From Cyclobacteriaceae bacterium (GTDB lineage Bacteria > Bacteroidota > Bacteroidia > Cytophagales > Cyclobacteriaceae): a stretch of DNA of 64,000 nt. The stretch is from the NCBI GenBank assembly GCA_947458475.1, contig CANGZP010000001.1:1-64000 (forward strand), given 5' to 3'. This document shows positions 15,562 through 24,785 of the stretch, piece by piece. The notes below the pieces were generated by a model. It made no database searches. It saw nothing but the letters and a program-made list of their open reading frames with translations, and was not told the origin of the DNA. Every line of letters begins with the position of its first letter. Positions within the stretch are counted from its first letter, which is position 1. The position numbers and the translations under genes were made by a program.

Positions 15562-17475
15562 TTATTTTTTGTCTTCGCTCACTTCTTCGTAGTCCACATC
15601 AGACACCCCGTCACCGGTGGTACCTGAGTCCGCTCCAGCCTCAGAGCCTGGACCTGCTCCAGCGCCCTGGCTGGCTGCATACATTTCGGTAGAAGCTGCT
15701 TCCCAAGCACTGTTTAGGCTAGCCATGGCTGTATCGATTCCTTCCATGTTTTTAGATCCATGGGCAGATTTCAATGCCTCAACTGCCGAACTGATGTTCG
15801 CTTTGTTGCCATCGGAAAGTTTGTCGCCATATTCTTTCAGCTGCTTCTCCGTTTGGAAAATCAAGCTGTCCGCCTGGTTCAATTTTTCGATGGTCTCTTT
15901 TTCCGCCTTGTCTGCAGAAGCATTCAACTCCGCCTCACGCTTCATGCGTTCGATGTCGTCCTGGGACAATCCAGAAGAAGCTTCAATTTTAATTTTCTGC
16001 TCCTTGCCAGTACCCTTATCCTTAGCTGACACGTTTAAGATTCCGTTTGCATCAATGTCGAAGGTTACTTCAATCTGAGGCACACCTCTTTGCGCTGGTG
16101 GAATGTCAGAAAGTTGGAATCTACCGATAGAGCGGTTGTCCTTTGCCATAGGGCGCTCGCCCTGAAGGATGTGCAAGTCTACTGCTGGCTGGTTGTCCGC
16201 TGCGGTAGAGAATACTTCTGACTTCTTGGTAGGAATGGTGGTGTTGGATTCGATCAACTTGGTGAATACTCCGCCCATGGTTTCGATACCTAGAGAAAGT
16301 GGGGTTACGTCCAAAAGTAGGACATCCTTCACTTCACCAGTCAATACACCCCCTTGGATGGCTGCACCAATGGCTACTACTTCGTCTGGGTTCACCCCTT
16401 TGGAAGGCTTTTTGCCGAAGAACTTTTCTACTTCTTCCTGGATCTTAGGGATACGGGTAGAGCCACCCACCAAGATCACTTCGTCGATATCTGCTGCAGT
16501 CATGCCCGCATCTTTCAAAGCCTTGATGCAAGGATCCATGGATCTTCTTACTAAGGTTTCGGAAAGCTGCTCAAACTTGGATCTGCTCAAGTTGCGAACC
16601 AAGTGCTTTGGACCTGTTTGCGTAGCAGTGATGTACGGCAGGTTGATTTCTGTAGAAGCTGAACTGGAAAGTTCAATTTTTGCTTTTTCAGCTGCTTCCT
16701 TCAAGCGCTGAAGCGCCATTGGATCTTGTCTCAAGTCGATTGACTCTTCAGTCTGGAACTCAGATGCCAACCAGTCGATAATCACCTGGTCGAAGTCGTC
16801 TCCACCCAAGTGCACGTCTCCGTTGGTGGATTTTACTTCGAATACTCCGTCTCCTAGTTCAAGGATTGAGATATCGAAGGTTCCTCCTCCCAAGTCATAG
16901 ACTGCAATCTTCATGTCTTGGTTTTTCTTGTCCATGCCGTAAGCAAGGGCAGCAGCAGTAGGTTCGTTGATGATTCGCTTTACCTCCAAGCCGGCGATTT
17001 GACCCGCTTCTTTGGTGGCTTGACGCTCGGCATCGTTGAAGTAGGCCGGTACGGTGATGACCGCTTCGGTTACGGTTTGTCCCAAGAAATCCTCTGCTGT
17101 ACTCTTCATTTTCTGAAGAATCATCGCGGAAAGTTCTTGTGGGGTATAGGAACGGTCTCCGATTTTCACCACAACGGTGTCGTTGGTTCCTTGTTCCACT
17201 TTGTAGGAAGCATGTTTTTTGTCAGCAGATACCTCGCTGAATTTCTTTCCCATAAATCGCTTTACGGAAGAAATAGTGTTGGCAGGGTTGGTGATCGCCT
17301 GACGCTTGGCAGGATCACCTACTTTTCGCTCGCCATTTCCATTGTCAAGAAAAGCAACGATTGAAGGAGTTGTTCTTCTTCCTTCGCTGTTTTGAATGAC
17401 TACGGGCTCGTTACCTTCCATTACAGCTACGCAGGAGTTGGTAGTACCCAAATCAATGCCTATAATTTTTCCCAT
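15562..17475 (-). CDS. Molecular chaperone DnaK (Hsp70)
   Basis: A 637-residue Hsp70 that binds unfolded peptides in an ATP-driven cycle. The ATPase domain starts [21 protein letters not shown] and has [26 protein letters not shown] and [14 protein letters not shown]. The linker reads [18 protein letters not shown], and the C-terminal lid ends in a Gly/Ala-rich tail finishing [12 protein letters not shown]. The ATG at 17475 is the canonical start; 13 upstream codons in frame are not conserved-looking. dnaJ and grpE are not next to it. Confidence 0.98.
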   Translation of the reverse strand: MGKIIGIDLGTTNSCVAVMEGNEPVVIQNSEGRRTTPSIVAFLDNGNGERKVGDPAKRQAITNPANTISSVKRFMGKKFSEVSADKKHASYKVEQGTNDTVVVKIGDRSYTPQELSAMILQKMKSTAEDFLGQTVTEAVITVPAYFNDAERQATKEAGQIAGLEVKRIINEPTAAALAYGMDKKNQDMKIAVYDLGGGTFDISILELGDGVFEVKSTNGDVHLGGDDFDQVIIDWLASEFQTEESIDLRQDPMALQRLKEAAEKAKIELSSSASTEINLPYITATQTGPKHLVRNLSRSKFEQLSETLVRRSMDPCIKALKDAGMTAADIDEVILVGGSTRIPKIQEEVEKFFGKKPSKGVNPDEVVAIGAAIQGGVLTGEVKDVLLLDVTPLSLGIETMGGVFTKLIESNTTIPTKKSEVFSTAADNQPAVDLHILQGERPMAKDNRSIGRFQLSDIPPAQRGVPQIEVTFDIDANGILNVSAKDKGTGKEQKIKIEASSGLSQDDIERMKREAELNASADKAEKETIEKLNQADSLIFQTEKQLKEYGDKLSDGNKANISSAVEALKSAHGSKNMEGIDTAMASLNSAWEAASTEMYAASQGAGAGPGSEAGADSGTTGDGVSDVDYEEVSEDKK

Positions 17476-17723
17476 GAGTATGTTGGTTTTGTATGTTTTC
17501 TTTTTGAAAGACAAAGCACCTTATTCAAGGGTTATGCCATCTTGCCTTTTCTACTTTTTGGTGTCAGTTTGTCAGAATAATGGCTGAAAAACTCCCTTTA
17601 AGGGCTAAAAATTGTCACAAACTGGGAGTTGATGCCTGTCTTTTCTGTCATGCTTCGCTTTTCTGCTCTCCCTCAAGTAGTTTAGAATTGGCACAGCTCC
17701 AATTTTTCCTGTAGTTTTAGGCC

Positions 17724-18530
17724 ATGAGCAGCACCCTTGTCCTTCAAGATATTTACCTCTATCCCATCAAATCCTTGGGGGGCATTTCTGTCAGCCAAGC
17801 TTTGGTGGAAGAAAGGGGTTTCCGCTACGATCGACGCTGGATGTTGGTGGATAAAAAGGGGGATTTTGTGACGCAGCGGCAACATCCGCAACTGGCCTTG
17901 CTGCAGGTTGCGCTCAGTGAAACGCAGCTGGAAGTTTTTTCTAAGGGAGATCCCTCTAGGAGAATTGCTTTTGACTTGGATTTGGTTTCAAATCAGGAAC
18001 TGCAGGTGAGCATCTGGGGAGATCAAGTCCTTGCCCGGGTAGTATCGGCTGAGCTGAGTCAATGGTTCAGTGATTTTTTGCAGATGGAACTGGATCTTGT
18101 CGTGATGCCTGAAAGTTCACACCGCAAAATGGATCCCCGCTATGCCGTACAGGGGGAGTCGGTCAGCTTTGCAGATGGAATGCCTTATGTAATCATTGGG
18201 CAAGCTTCTTTAGATGAGTTAAACGGCAGGCTTGCAGATCCGGTGGGCATGGATCGATTTCGGCCCAATCTTGTTTTTTCAGGGGGTCAGGCATTTGAAG
18301 AGGATCAGTTTACCCGCATAAAAGTAGGGGAGGTAGACTTTCAGGTAGTGAAGCCCTGTGCACGCTGTGTACTAATCACCGTCAATCAGCAAACGGGTGA
18401 GAAAGGAAAGGAGCCCCTTGCTACACTCGCCACCTACCGAACGGTAAACAATAAGGTGTATTTCGGACAAAATTCCGTAGCCTTAGCTCCTGGAATAGTC
18501 CGAGTAGGGGATCCGATTCAACAGCTGTAA
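17724..18530 (+). CDS. MOSC domain protein
   Basis: A 268-residue protein with the N-terminal MOSC beta-barrel (LQDIYLYPIKSLGGISV, RGFRYDRRWMLVD) and the C-terminal MOSC domain, with the conserved Cys in VKPCARCVLITV, preceded by FRPNLVF. MOSC domains handle sulfur from pyridoxal or molybdenum-cofactor enzymes, and some reduce N-hydroxylated compounds. No ferredoxin domain is attached. Single gene, convergent with hemE. Confidence 0.88.
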   Translation: MSSTLVLQDIYLYPIKSLGGISVSQALVEERGFRYDRRWMLVDKKGDFVTQRQHPQLALLQVALSETQLEVFSKGDPSRRIAFDLDLVSNQELQVSIWGDQVLARVVSAELSQWFSDFLQMELDLVVMPESSHRKMDPRYAVQGESVSFADGMPYVIIGQASLDELNGRLADPVGMDRFRPNLVFSGGQAFEEDQFTRIKVGEVDFQVVKPCARCVLITVNQQTGEKGKEPLATLATYRTVNNKVYFGQNSVALAPGIVRVGDPIQQL

Positions 18531-18555
18531 CCTAGTTGAAACTAGGTACTGGACT

Positions 18556-19578
18556 TTAAAACTCTTTTACCGTTTGAATAAACACCTTGACCATTTCTGG
18601 GTCGATGTCAGGGTATACTCCATGTCCTAGGTTGGCGATGTGGCGCTTGCCACGAAACTGTTCCATCATGTCTTGCGTAGCCTTGCGCACCTGATCTGGA
18701 TTGCCGTAAAGTGCTGCAGGATCTAGATTGCCTTGTAGCGTTTTATTAGGTCCAATAAGGGTACTGGATTCTTCAATACCCATGTTCCAGTCCAAGCCGA
18801 TGGTATCACAGGAGAGTTTGCCCAGCAACTCACGCGCAAAAAAGGCGCCTTTGGCAAAAACGGTCACAGGTACTTCGGTGATCGCATCGCAGATCTGCGC
18901 GATGTACTTCAGAGAAAATTCTTCGTATTGTTTTGGGCCTAGAATTCCCGCCCAACTGTCAAAAATCTGGACTAAATCAGCGCCTGCTCGGATCTGTGCT
19001 TTGAGGTAGTTGATCGTGGAATCGGTAATGAGCTGCAATAGCTGGTGCGAAAATACCGGGTCACGATACAATTTTTCTCGGGAAAGGGAGAAGGTTTTGC
19101 TGCCACTGCCTTCGACCATGTAGGCAAAAATCGTCCAAGGAGCACCGGCAAATCCGATTAAGGGAACACGACCGTTTAGGTTTTTCTTGGTGATCTGGAT
19201 GGCATCCATCACGTATTGCAAGTCGTTGTCTCCTTCGGCTATGCGTAATTTTTTGAGATCTGCTTGGGATCGTACCGTATTTGGAAACCAAGGTCCTCGC
19301 TTTTCGACCATTTCATAGGGCAAGCCCATGGCTTCAGGAATGACCAGGATGTCTGAAAAAATGATCGCAGCATCTACTCCAAGCAAATCCACGGGCTGAA
19401 TGGTCACCTCAGCGGCTAGTTCAGGAGTTTGTGCGAGCTCGATAAAGCCAGATACTGACTCCCGGACGGCACGGTATTCGGGAAGAATTCTTCCTGCTTG
19501 TCGCATCAACCAGACGGGGGTTCTCTCGGTTTTTTCACCTCTCGCTGCGCGAAGCAGCAGGTCGTTTTGGAGTATCAT
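18556..19578 (-). CDS. Uroporphyrinogen decarboxylase
   Basis: A 340-residue HemE that decarboxylates uroporphyrinogen III to coproporphyrinogen III. The signature [18 protein letters not shown] is at residues 18-36. The catalytic Asp is in [22 protein letters not shown] sequence (here [11 protein letters not shown]), [10 protein letters not shown] is in the middle, and [13 protein letters not shown] is at the end. Start [15 protein letters not shown] is normal. With hemB it supports a haem pathway. Confidence 0.95.
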   Translation of the reverse strand: MILQNDLLLRAARGEKTERTPVWLMRQAGRILPEYRAVRESVSGFIELAQTPELAAEVTIQPVDLLGVDAAIIFSDILVIPEAMGLPYEMVEKRGPWFPNTVRSQADLKKLRIAEGDNDLQYVMDAIQITKKNLNGRVPLIGFAGAPWTIFAYMVEGSGSKTFSLSREKLYRDPVFSHQLLQLITDSTINYLKAQIRAGADLVQIFDSWAGILGPKQYEEFSLKYIAQICDAITEVPVTVFAKGAFFARELLGKLSCDTIGLDWNMGIEESSTLIGPNKTLQGNLDPAALYGNPDQVRKATQDMMEQFRGKRHIANLGHGVYPDIDPEMVKVFIQTVKEF

Positions 19579-19674
19579 GGCGCAAAGATAGGAGTGGAAA
19601 AGAAATCAGAAACTGTATTCGAAAATGGAATAATTAAATAGGCCACAGTTGGACTTTTGGATTGAGGAAGTTTT

Positions 19675-20187
19675 TCAGCGAACAGGTGCAATGACATGCA
19701 CTTCGGTTTCACTGACAATCTTGTCGATGTAGTAGCCGCTCAAGGTGAGGTTATTGGCCGCAGCATAGTCTTGAATCTTTTCCTTGATGGTTTCGGGACT
19801 AGGCATGACCCATTTGCTGCCTGTGACCTTGGCTAGAATGTAGCGGCTTTCAGAGAATTCTTTCAGCTCCAAGTCAGGTGCTCCAAAGGGGAGGTTGATC
19901 CCAGCAAACACTTCTAGGGTGTCCAGCTTTCCAGCGGGCTCCGTGTAATAGATGGTATGCAATTTGGCCCCTGGATGCAGTTTTTGGGTGCTTTGAATCT
20001 TTTGAAATAGTTGCTCCATGCCCTTTTCTTGGGGGGTGCCTCGGAAGGTTTGACCAGATAGGGCATCTGGAGATTTGGCTTCGAGGCTCAGTTCTACGGG
20101 CCGATTGCCTCCCAAATGATCGAAGGCCAAATAACCTCCGAGCCCAAGAATTAGCAGTATGCTAGCAGCGATGAGTAGTTTCTTCAT
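19675..20187 (-). CDS. Membrane-anchored GyrI-like effector-binding protein
   Basis: A 170-residue protein with one N-terminal membrane anchor or signal (KKLLIAASILLILGLGGYLAF) and a soluble domain with LHTIYYTEPAGKLDTLEVFAGI and SRYILAKVTGSKW, resembling the GyrI/AraC effector-binding fold. Located 14 nt after the ABC exporter, so it may be cotranscribed with it. Function unknown; the fold call is tentative. Confidence 0.6.
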   Translation of the reverse strand: MKKLLIAASILLILGLGGYLAFDHLGGNRPVELSLEAKSPDALSGQTFRGTPQEKGMEQLFQKIQSTQKLHPGAKLHTIYYTEPAGKLDTLEVFAGINLPFGAPDLELKEFSESRYILAKVTGSKWVMPSPETIKEKIQDYAAANNLTLSGYYIDKIVSETEVHVIAPVR

Positions 20188-20201
20188 TACCGAATAGAGA
20201 C

Positions 20202-21974
20202 TTAAATAGCAGTCATTTTTAACTGCATTTGGTGTAATTGGGTGTAGTAGCCTCCCTTTTCTAAGAGAGATTGATGGGTGCCAGTTTCTACGATTTCGCC
20301 TTTGTTGAGCACCAAAATTTGGTCTGCCTTCTGAATCGTGGAAAGGCGGTGGGCGATGACAATGGAAGTTCTACCCTGCATCATTTTTTCGATGGACTCC
20401 TGGATCAATTCCTCCGTTTCCGAATCCACGGAAGAGGTGGCCTCATCCAAAATCAAGATCTCGGGATTGTAAACCATGGCCCGCACAAAGGAAATCAGTT
20501 GGCGCTGTCCCACAGATAGGGTAGCACCGCGTTCCATCACATTGTAGTCCAGTCCACCGGGTAGCTTTTCGATGAATTTGGATGCGCCTACCAGTTCGGC
20601 CGCTGCCAGCACCTGCTCTTTGGTGATGTTGGGATTGCCCAAGGTGATGTTTTGGTGGATGCTGCTGGAGAACAAGAATACATCTTGCAGCACCACACCA
20701 ATATGCTTTCTAAGCGCAGACAGTTCAAAGTCCTGAATATTGGTCCCATCGATGGTAATGGCGCCCTTGTTGATTTCATAAAATCGTGAAATCAAATTGA
20801 TGATCGAAGACTTGCCTGCTCCTGTAGCCCCGACTAGGGCAATGGTCTGTCCTTTTTTAACTTCAAAAGAAATGTTCTTGAGCACGTAATCTTCTTCTTT
20901 GTAGGCAAACCAGACTTGATCTAAGCGGACATTTCCTTGAACTTTTTCTGGGCTAAAGCTGCCTTCGTTGGCGATGTGCTCGCTGGAGGAAAGCAGCTTG
21001 AAGATTCGGGAGGAACTTACGACTCCCATTTGAAGGGTGTTGAACCGATCAGCAATCATTCGGATCGGACGGAAAAAGAGTTGCAGGTACATGATGAAGG
21101 AAATCAAAACGCCGATTTGCAAATCCATGCCGAGCACGCCTACTGCTCCATACCAGACTACGAGTCCGATTCCGATGGCTTGGATAATCTCGGCCACTGG
21201 AAAATACACGGAATAGTAGAGCACCGAACGGATGTGTGCGGCACGGTGCTCTCGGTTGATTTCTTTGAATTTCTCGTATTCCCGTTTTTCCCGATTAAAA
21301 AGTTGCACGATGGTCATGCCGGTGATGTGTTCCTGTAAGAAGGAATTTAGGTTGGCCACGGCATTGCGCACGTCGTTGAAGGTTACCTTGATTTTTTCCT
21401 TGAACACATAGGTAGAGATGATCAACAAGGGGAGGGTGCACAAGCTGACCAAGGTCAACTTCCAGTCGATGTAGAACATCACGCCTAGGATGGTGACGAT
21501 TTGAAGCAGGTCCCCGATGATGGCAGCAAGCCCTTCGCTAAATACATCCGCGAGGGTTTCAATGTCGGATACATTTCGGGTAACCAGCCTTCCGATGGGG
21601 GTATTGTCAAAAAACTGGAGCCGAAGTTTGAGTAAGTGCTTGTACAGGCGTACGCGAATGTCTTTGATGATCACCTGACCGATCCAACCCGAATAGTAGG
21701 TGTGTGCCCACTGGGCAAGGGCTTGGATGATCATCAGCCCCACCAGAATGTAAATGATTCGAATGAGTCCTGCCGAATCCCCGATAGCCACATGCTCATC
21801 GATGGCAATTTGGATCAGGTAGGGACGGGTAGGCGCCAAAATCGCCAGTGCCAGCGTGAGAAACACCAGAAAATAGAATTGCTTTTGGTACGGCTTTACA
21901 TAGGTGTATAGCTGTCTCAAAACCTTCATGTCTAGGATTTCTCCTGCCGACTCTTTCTCTTTTTCTAAGCTCAA
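20202..21974 (-). CDS. ABC transporter, fused permease and ATPase (exporter type)
   Basis: A 590-residue half-transporter. The N-terminal domain has six membrane helices (about residues 35-320), including an EKIKVTFNDVRNAVANLNSFLQE coupling region. The nucleotide-binding domain has Walker A GATGAGKSS, Q-loop VLQDVFLFSS, signature LSVGQRQ, Walker B ILILDEATSSVDS and the switch His in VIAHRLST. It resembles MsbA/lipid or drug exporters; substrate unknown. It starts 6 nt after truA and is followed by the GyrI-like gene. Confidence 0.9.
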   Translation of the reverse strand: MSLEKEKESAGEILDMKVLRQLYTYVKPYQKQFYFLVFLTLALAILAPTRPYLIQIAIDEHVAIGDSAGLIRIIYILVGLMIIQALAQWAHTYYSGWIGQVIIKDIRVRLYKHLLKLRLQFFDNTPIGRLVTRNVSDIETLADVFSEGLAAIIGDLLQIVTILGVMFYIDWKLTLVSLCTLPLLIISTYVFKEKIKVTFNDVRNAVANLNSFLQEHITGMTIVQLFNREKREYEKFKEINREHRAAHIRSVLYYSVYFPVAEIIQAIGIGLVVWYGAVGVLGMDLQIGVLISFIMYLQLFFRPIRMIADRFNTLQMGVVSSSRIFKLLSSSEHIANEGSFSPEKVQGNVRLDQVWFAYKEEDYVLKNISFEVKKGQTIALVGATGAGKSSIINLISRFYEINKGAITIDGTNIQDFELSALRKHIGVVLQDVFLFSSSIHQNITLGNPNITKEQVLAAAELVGASKFIEKLPGGLDYNVMERGATLSVGQRQLISFVRAMVYNPEILILDEATSSVDSETEELIQESIEKMMQGRTSIVIAHRLSTIQKADQILVLNKGEIVETGTHQSLLEKGGYYTQLHQMQLKMTAI

Positions 21975-21980
21975 TGCGGG

Positions 21981-22742
21981 TTAGTCTAAATAAATGTGTG
22001 TTGGGTACTCAATATTGCTGAGGAATAATCCTTTGGCAGGGGCTGCTTTTCCGGCTTGATTTCGATCCTTGGAAGCAATCACCCGGTGCAGGTCTTCCAC
22101 TGGTCGATGGCCCATGCCAACCTCCAGCAAGGTGCCTACGATGGAGCGCACCATACCTCGCAGAAATCGGTTTGCCGTAATGTGAAAAAGCAATTCATCC
22201 CCTTTTGGTTCCCAATACGCTTCGTAAATCTTGCAACGAAAATGATTCACTTCGGTATGCACCTTGCTAAAGCACTCAAAATCCTCGTAGTCCAGCAAAA
22301 TTTTGGCCGCTTCATTCATCGCATTAACATCCGGCTGCTGAAAAAGTTGCCAAGAAAGGTCCAGTAAAAACGGATTTTTTGAAAAGTTGATGCGGTAAAA
22401 ATAGGAACGCCTGAGGGCCGAAAACCTGGCATGTGCTTCCGGTTGCATTTTTCGGACGGCATGAATGCCAATTTCCTTGGGTAGAATGGCATTGAGGGCT
22501 TTGAGAAAATTTTCTCCAAGCTCCATGTCCTGTAAGTCAAAGTGGCAGACCTGCAGTTGCGCGTGAACTCCCGTGTCGGTACGTCCGCTGCCCATGACCG
22601 TTATGGCTGTTCTGAAGTAGGTACTCAGTGCTTTTTCAAGGCATTCCTGAACGGTAAATGCATTTTGCTGCACCTGCCAGCCATGAAATGGACTGCCTTT
22701 ATAGCTCAGCTCTAGAAAATACCGTTGGGTGTTGTCGTTCAT
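21981..22742 (-). CDS. tRNA pseudouridine synthase A (positions 38-40)
   Basis: A 253-residue TruA. The catalytic Asp56 sits in GSGRTDTGVHA. YFLELSYKGSPFHGWQVQ at the start, FSALRRSYFYRI in the middle and NRFLRGMVRSIVGTLLEVG near the end are all typical. First gene of the truA-ABC-GyrI-like set; divergent from the DUF4293 gene. Confidence 0.95.
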   Translation of the reverse strand: MNDNTQRYFLELSYKGSPFHGWQVQQNAFTVQECLEKALSTYFRTAITVMGSGRTDTGVHAQLQVCHFDLQDMELGENFLKALNAILPKEIGIHAVRKMQPEAHARFSALRRSYFYRINFSKNPFLLDLSWQLFQQPDVNAMNEAAKILLDYEDFECFSKVHTEVNHFRCKIYEAYWEPKGDELLFHITANRFLRGMVRSIVGTLLEVGMGHRPVEDLHRVIASKDRNQAGKAAPAKGLFLSNIEYPTHIYLD

Positions 22743-22841
22743 TGCAGCGCAAAGATACTATTCCCCTTGAAATCCACGGACAAGAATTGTTTCTTGATAT
22801 TCCCATCGGAAGGGGTTTTCTTTGTTAAAAAAAAGATTGCT

Positions 22842-23315
22842 ATGATTCAGCGTGTACAAACTATTTTTCTTTTTCTGATCGCCGTAGGCATGGGGCTGAC
22901 CCTGAGTACGCAACTTTGGAGTCAAGGGGGAGCTGCAGGGGATTCTTGGACCCTATCTGCCTTTGTGATGTCTAACTTGGACCAGGGCGGTGAGGTGATT
23001 CAATCTTCTTCCAAATGGTACCTTGGAGCGTTAGCAGCTCTTGCTGCACTATTGGCTTTAGCTTCCATCTTCCAATACAAACTCCGCTCCCGTCAGCTTT
23101 TACTCAACATGATCAATTCTCTGGTAATGGTCACTCTTGTTGCCGCAACTTTCTTGACCACTAACGGAATAAATGAAGCCATCAAAGCGCAAGATGGGGG
23201 TGACTACGGCATAGGATTTTGGTCGATTTTGGTATCTATGGTCATGAACATGCTTGCCAATCGCTTTATCAAAAAGGACGAGGCGCTGGTGCGTTCCGTA
23301 GATCGGATTCGTTAA
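22842..23315 (+). CDS. DUF4293 membrane protein
   Basis: A 157-residue integral membrane protein with four hydrophobic segments, starting MIQRVQTIFLFLIAVGM and ending in a charged tail. This matches the Bacteroidota DUF4293 family, of unknown function, which starts with the same MIQRxQT pattern. The ATG at 22842 is the family start; the longer frame reaches back over the truA start and is not used. Confidence 0.85.
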   Translation: MIQRVQTIFLFLIAVGMGLTLSTQLWSQGGAAGDSWTLSAFVMSNLDQGGEVIQSSSKWYLGALAALAALLALASIFQYKLRSRQLLLNMINSLVMVTLVAATFLTTNGINEAIKAQDGGDYGIGFWSILVSMVMNMLANRFIKKDEALVRSVDRIR

Positions 23316-23333
23316 AAAAATAGAATAAACGTG

Positions 23334-23422
23334 ATTTTCCACCTAGAAAAAATAGGGTGGAAATAGACTGCGTGAAATAAGTAGAAATAGTTTCCACTGT
23401 GCTTCCTGAAATAAGTGGAAAC
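23334..23422. repeat. Cluster of inverted TTTCCAC repeats
   Basis: TTTTCCACCTA (from 23335) and TAGGGTGGAAA (to about 23363) form one inverted repeat. GTTTCCACT (23390-23398) and AGTGGAAAC (23414-23422) form another with perfect 9-bp arms. GAAATAAGTAGAAA and GAAATAAGTGGAAA are direct repeats inside. The first hairpin may terminate the DUF4293 transcript; the second lies upstream of the PLP enzyme gene and could be an operator. Confidence 0.5.
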
Positions 23423-23547
23423 TGCAGCAGAATCTTCTATTTCACCGAGATTTTTCGGTTTAATTCAATTGTATTTCGTCGGTAGTACTTTTTTCTCTTG
23501 GCTCTTGTATCTTGCTTCTTCTCAATTCAGCAACCCACCGCTTCTCT

Positions 23548-24651
23548 ATGAAATTTGAAACCCTCACCATTCACCTCGGCAATGGGACTCACGAGAGTCA
23601 CGGCGCTGTAGTGCAGCCCATCACCTTGAGTACCACCTTTGAACACGGTAACGAGGCGGGCATGCTTTATTCGCGCGCCAACAATCCCAACCGACATTCC
23701 TTGGAACAGGTTTTGGCTGCCATGGAAAAAGGGGAGGATGCTGCGGCTTTTTCCTCGGGCAATGCCGCCGGTACAGCCGTTTACCAGGCGCTTGCGCCAG
23801 GATCTCATATCGTGGCCCCGGATGACATGTACCACGGGCTACACAATTCCATGGTGCAACTCTTTGCGGGCATCCACGAGGTGACCTTTGTGGACATGAG
23901 TAATCTCGAAGCCGTAAAAAATGCCATCCGACCCAATACGGCACTTTTTTGGGTGGAGTCTCCCTCCAATCCGCTGTTGAAAATCACAGACATTCGTCAG
24001 ATTTCTACTTTGGCTAAAGCACAGGGGGCGCTATTGGCCTGCGACAATACCTTTGCTACGCCTGTTTTCCAAAATCCCATTGACCTGGGAGCGGACATCG
24101 TCATGCACAGCAGTACCAAGTATTTTGGTGGGCATTCCGACATTCTCGGAGGAGCCTTAGTTACGGCGAAAAAGGATGCCTTCTGGGAAAAAATCAGAAA
24201 CGTGCAGCGCATTGGCGGTGCAGTTCCTTCCCCTACAGACTGCTATTACTTGACGCGCAGTATCCGTACGCTGGCTTACCGCATGAAGGGGCATGCAAGC
24301 AATGCAAAAGCCCTGGCAGAATTCTTAGTTTCCCATGCGCAAGTTGAAAAAGTATACTATCCAGGATTGGCTTCTCATCCCAATCATGCGGTGGCTGCCC
24401 AGCAGATGCATGGCTTTGGTGGAATGGTTTCATTTACCGTCAAAGGCGGAGCGACCGAGGCAGATCGCGTGTTGTCCAAACTTCGATTCTTCGCCAATGC
24501 CACAAGTTTGGGTGGAGTGGAGAGCTTGATCGAGCGCAGGGCCGCCGTGGAAGGGCCAAATACGACTACTCCGGAAAATCTACTGCGTGTATCGGTGGGA
24601 CTGGAGCATATCGACGATTTGATCGAAGATATGGAGCAGGCGTTAGGATAG
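23548..24651 (+). CDS. Cys/Met-metabolism PLP-dependent enzyme (cystathionine gamma-synthase/lyase type)
   Basis: A 367-residue enzyme of the trans-sulfuration family. It has the TLTIHLG start, YSRANNPNRHSLEQVLAAME, ALFWVESPSNPLLKITDI, the cofactor Asp in ACDNTFATPVFQNP, the PLP Lys in HSSTKYFGGHSD, and the C-terminal SLGGVESLIERRA. Cystathionine gamma-synthase, gamma/beta-lyase and methionine gamma-lyase cannot be separated safely by eye. The ATG at 23548 is preferred over one 12 codons upstream, which would read repeat-like sequence. Confidence 0.88.
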   Translation: MKFETLTIHLGNGTHESHGAVVQPITLSTTFEHGNEAGMLYSRANNPNRHSLEQVLAAMEKGEDAAAFSSGNAAGTAVYQALAPGSHIVAPDDMYHGLHNSMVQLFAGIHEVTFVDMSNLEAVKNAIRPNTALFWVESPSNPLLKITDIRQISTLAKAQGALLACDNTFATPVFQNPIDLGADIVMHSSTKYFGGHSDILGGALVTAKKDAFWEKIRNVQRIGGAVPSPTDCYYLTRSIRTLAYRMKGHASNAKALAEFLVSHAQVEKVYYPGLASHPNHAVAAQQMHGFGGMVSFTVKGGATEADRVLSKLRFFANATSLGGVESLIERRAAVEGPNTTTPENLLRVSVGLEHIDDLIEDMEQALG

Positions 24652-24754
24652 CTAACAGACGACGGTCCACGGTCAACAGCCCATTTAATTGAACTTCGAA
24701 CTTTATCCTAGGGGGAAGTTTCCCTCGAGGATACTTTTGAAAATACCATAAAAA

Positions 24755-24785
24755 GAAAGGTCCCGTGCGAGCGGGACCTTTTTGC
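24755..24785. terminator. Bidirectional terminator
   Basis: AAAGGTCCCG and CGGGACCTTT form a 10-bp hairpin with T runs on the plus strand. It sits between the convergent PLP enzyme and M1 peptidase genes. Confidence 0.8.

Noticed and set aside
15562..17475. Several long frames on the opposite strand of dnaK
   Set aside because: They are shadows of strongly conserved dnaK codons, without matching family motifs.
18530..18547. ACCTAGTT/AACTAGGT palindrome as a terminator
   Set aside because: No T run follows on either strand.
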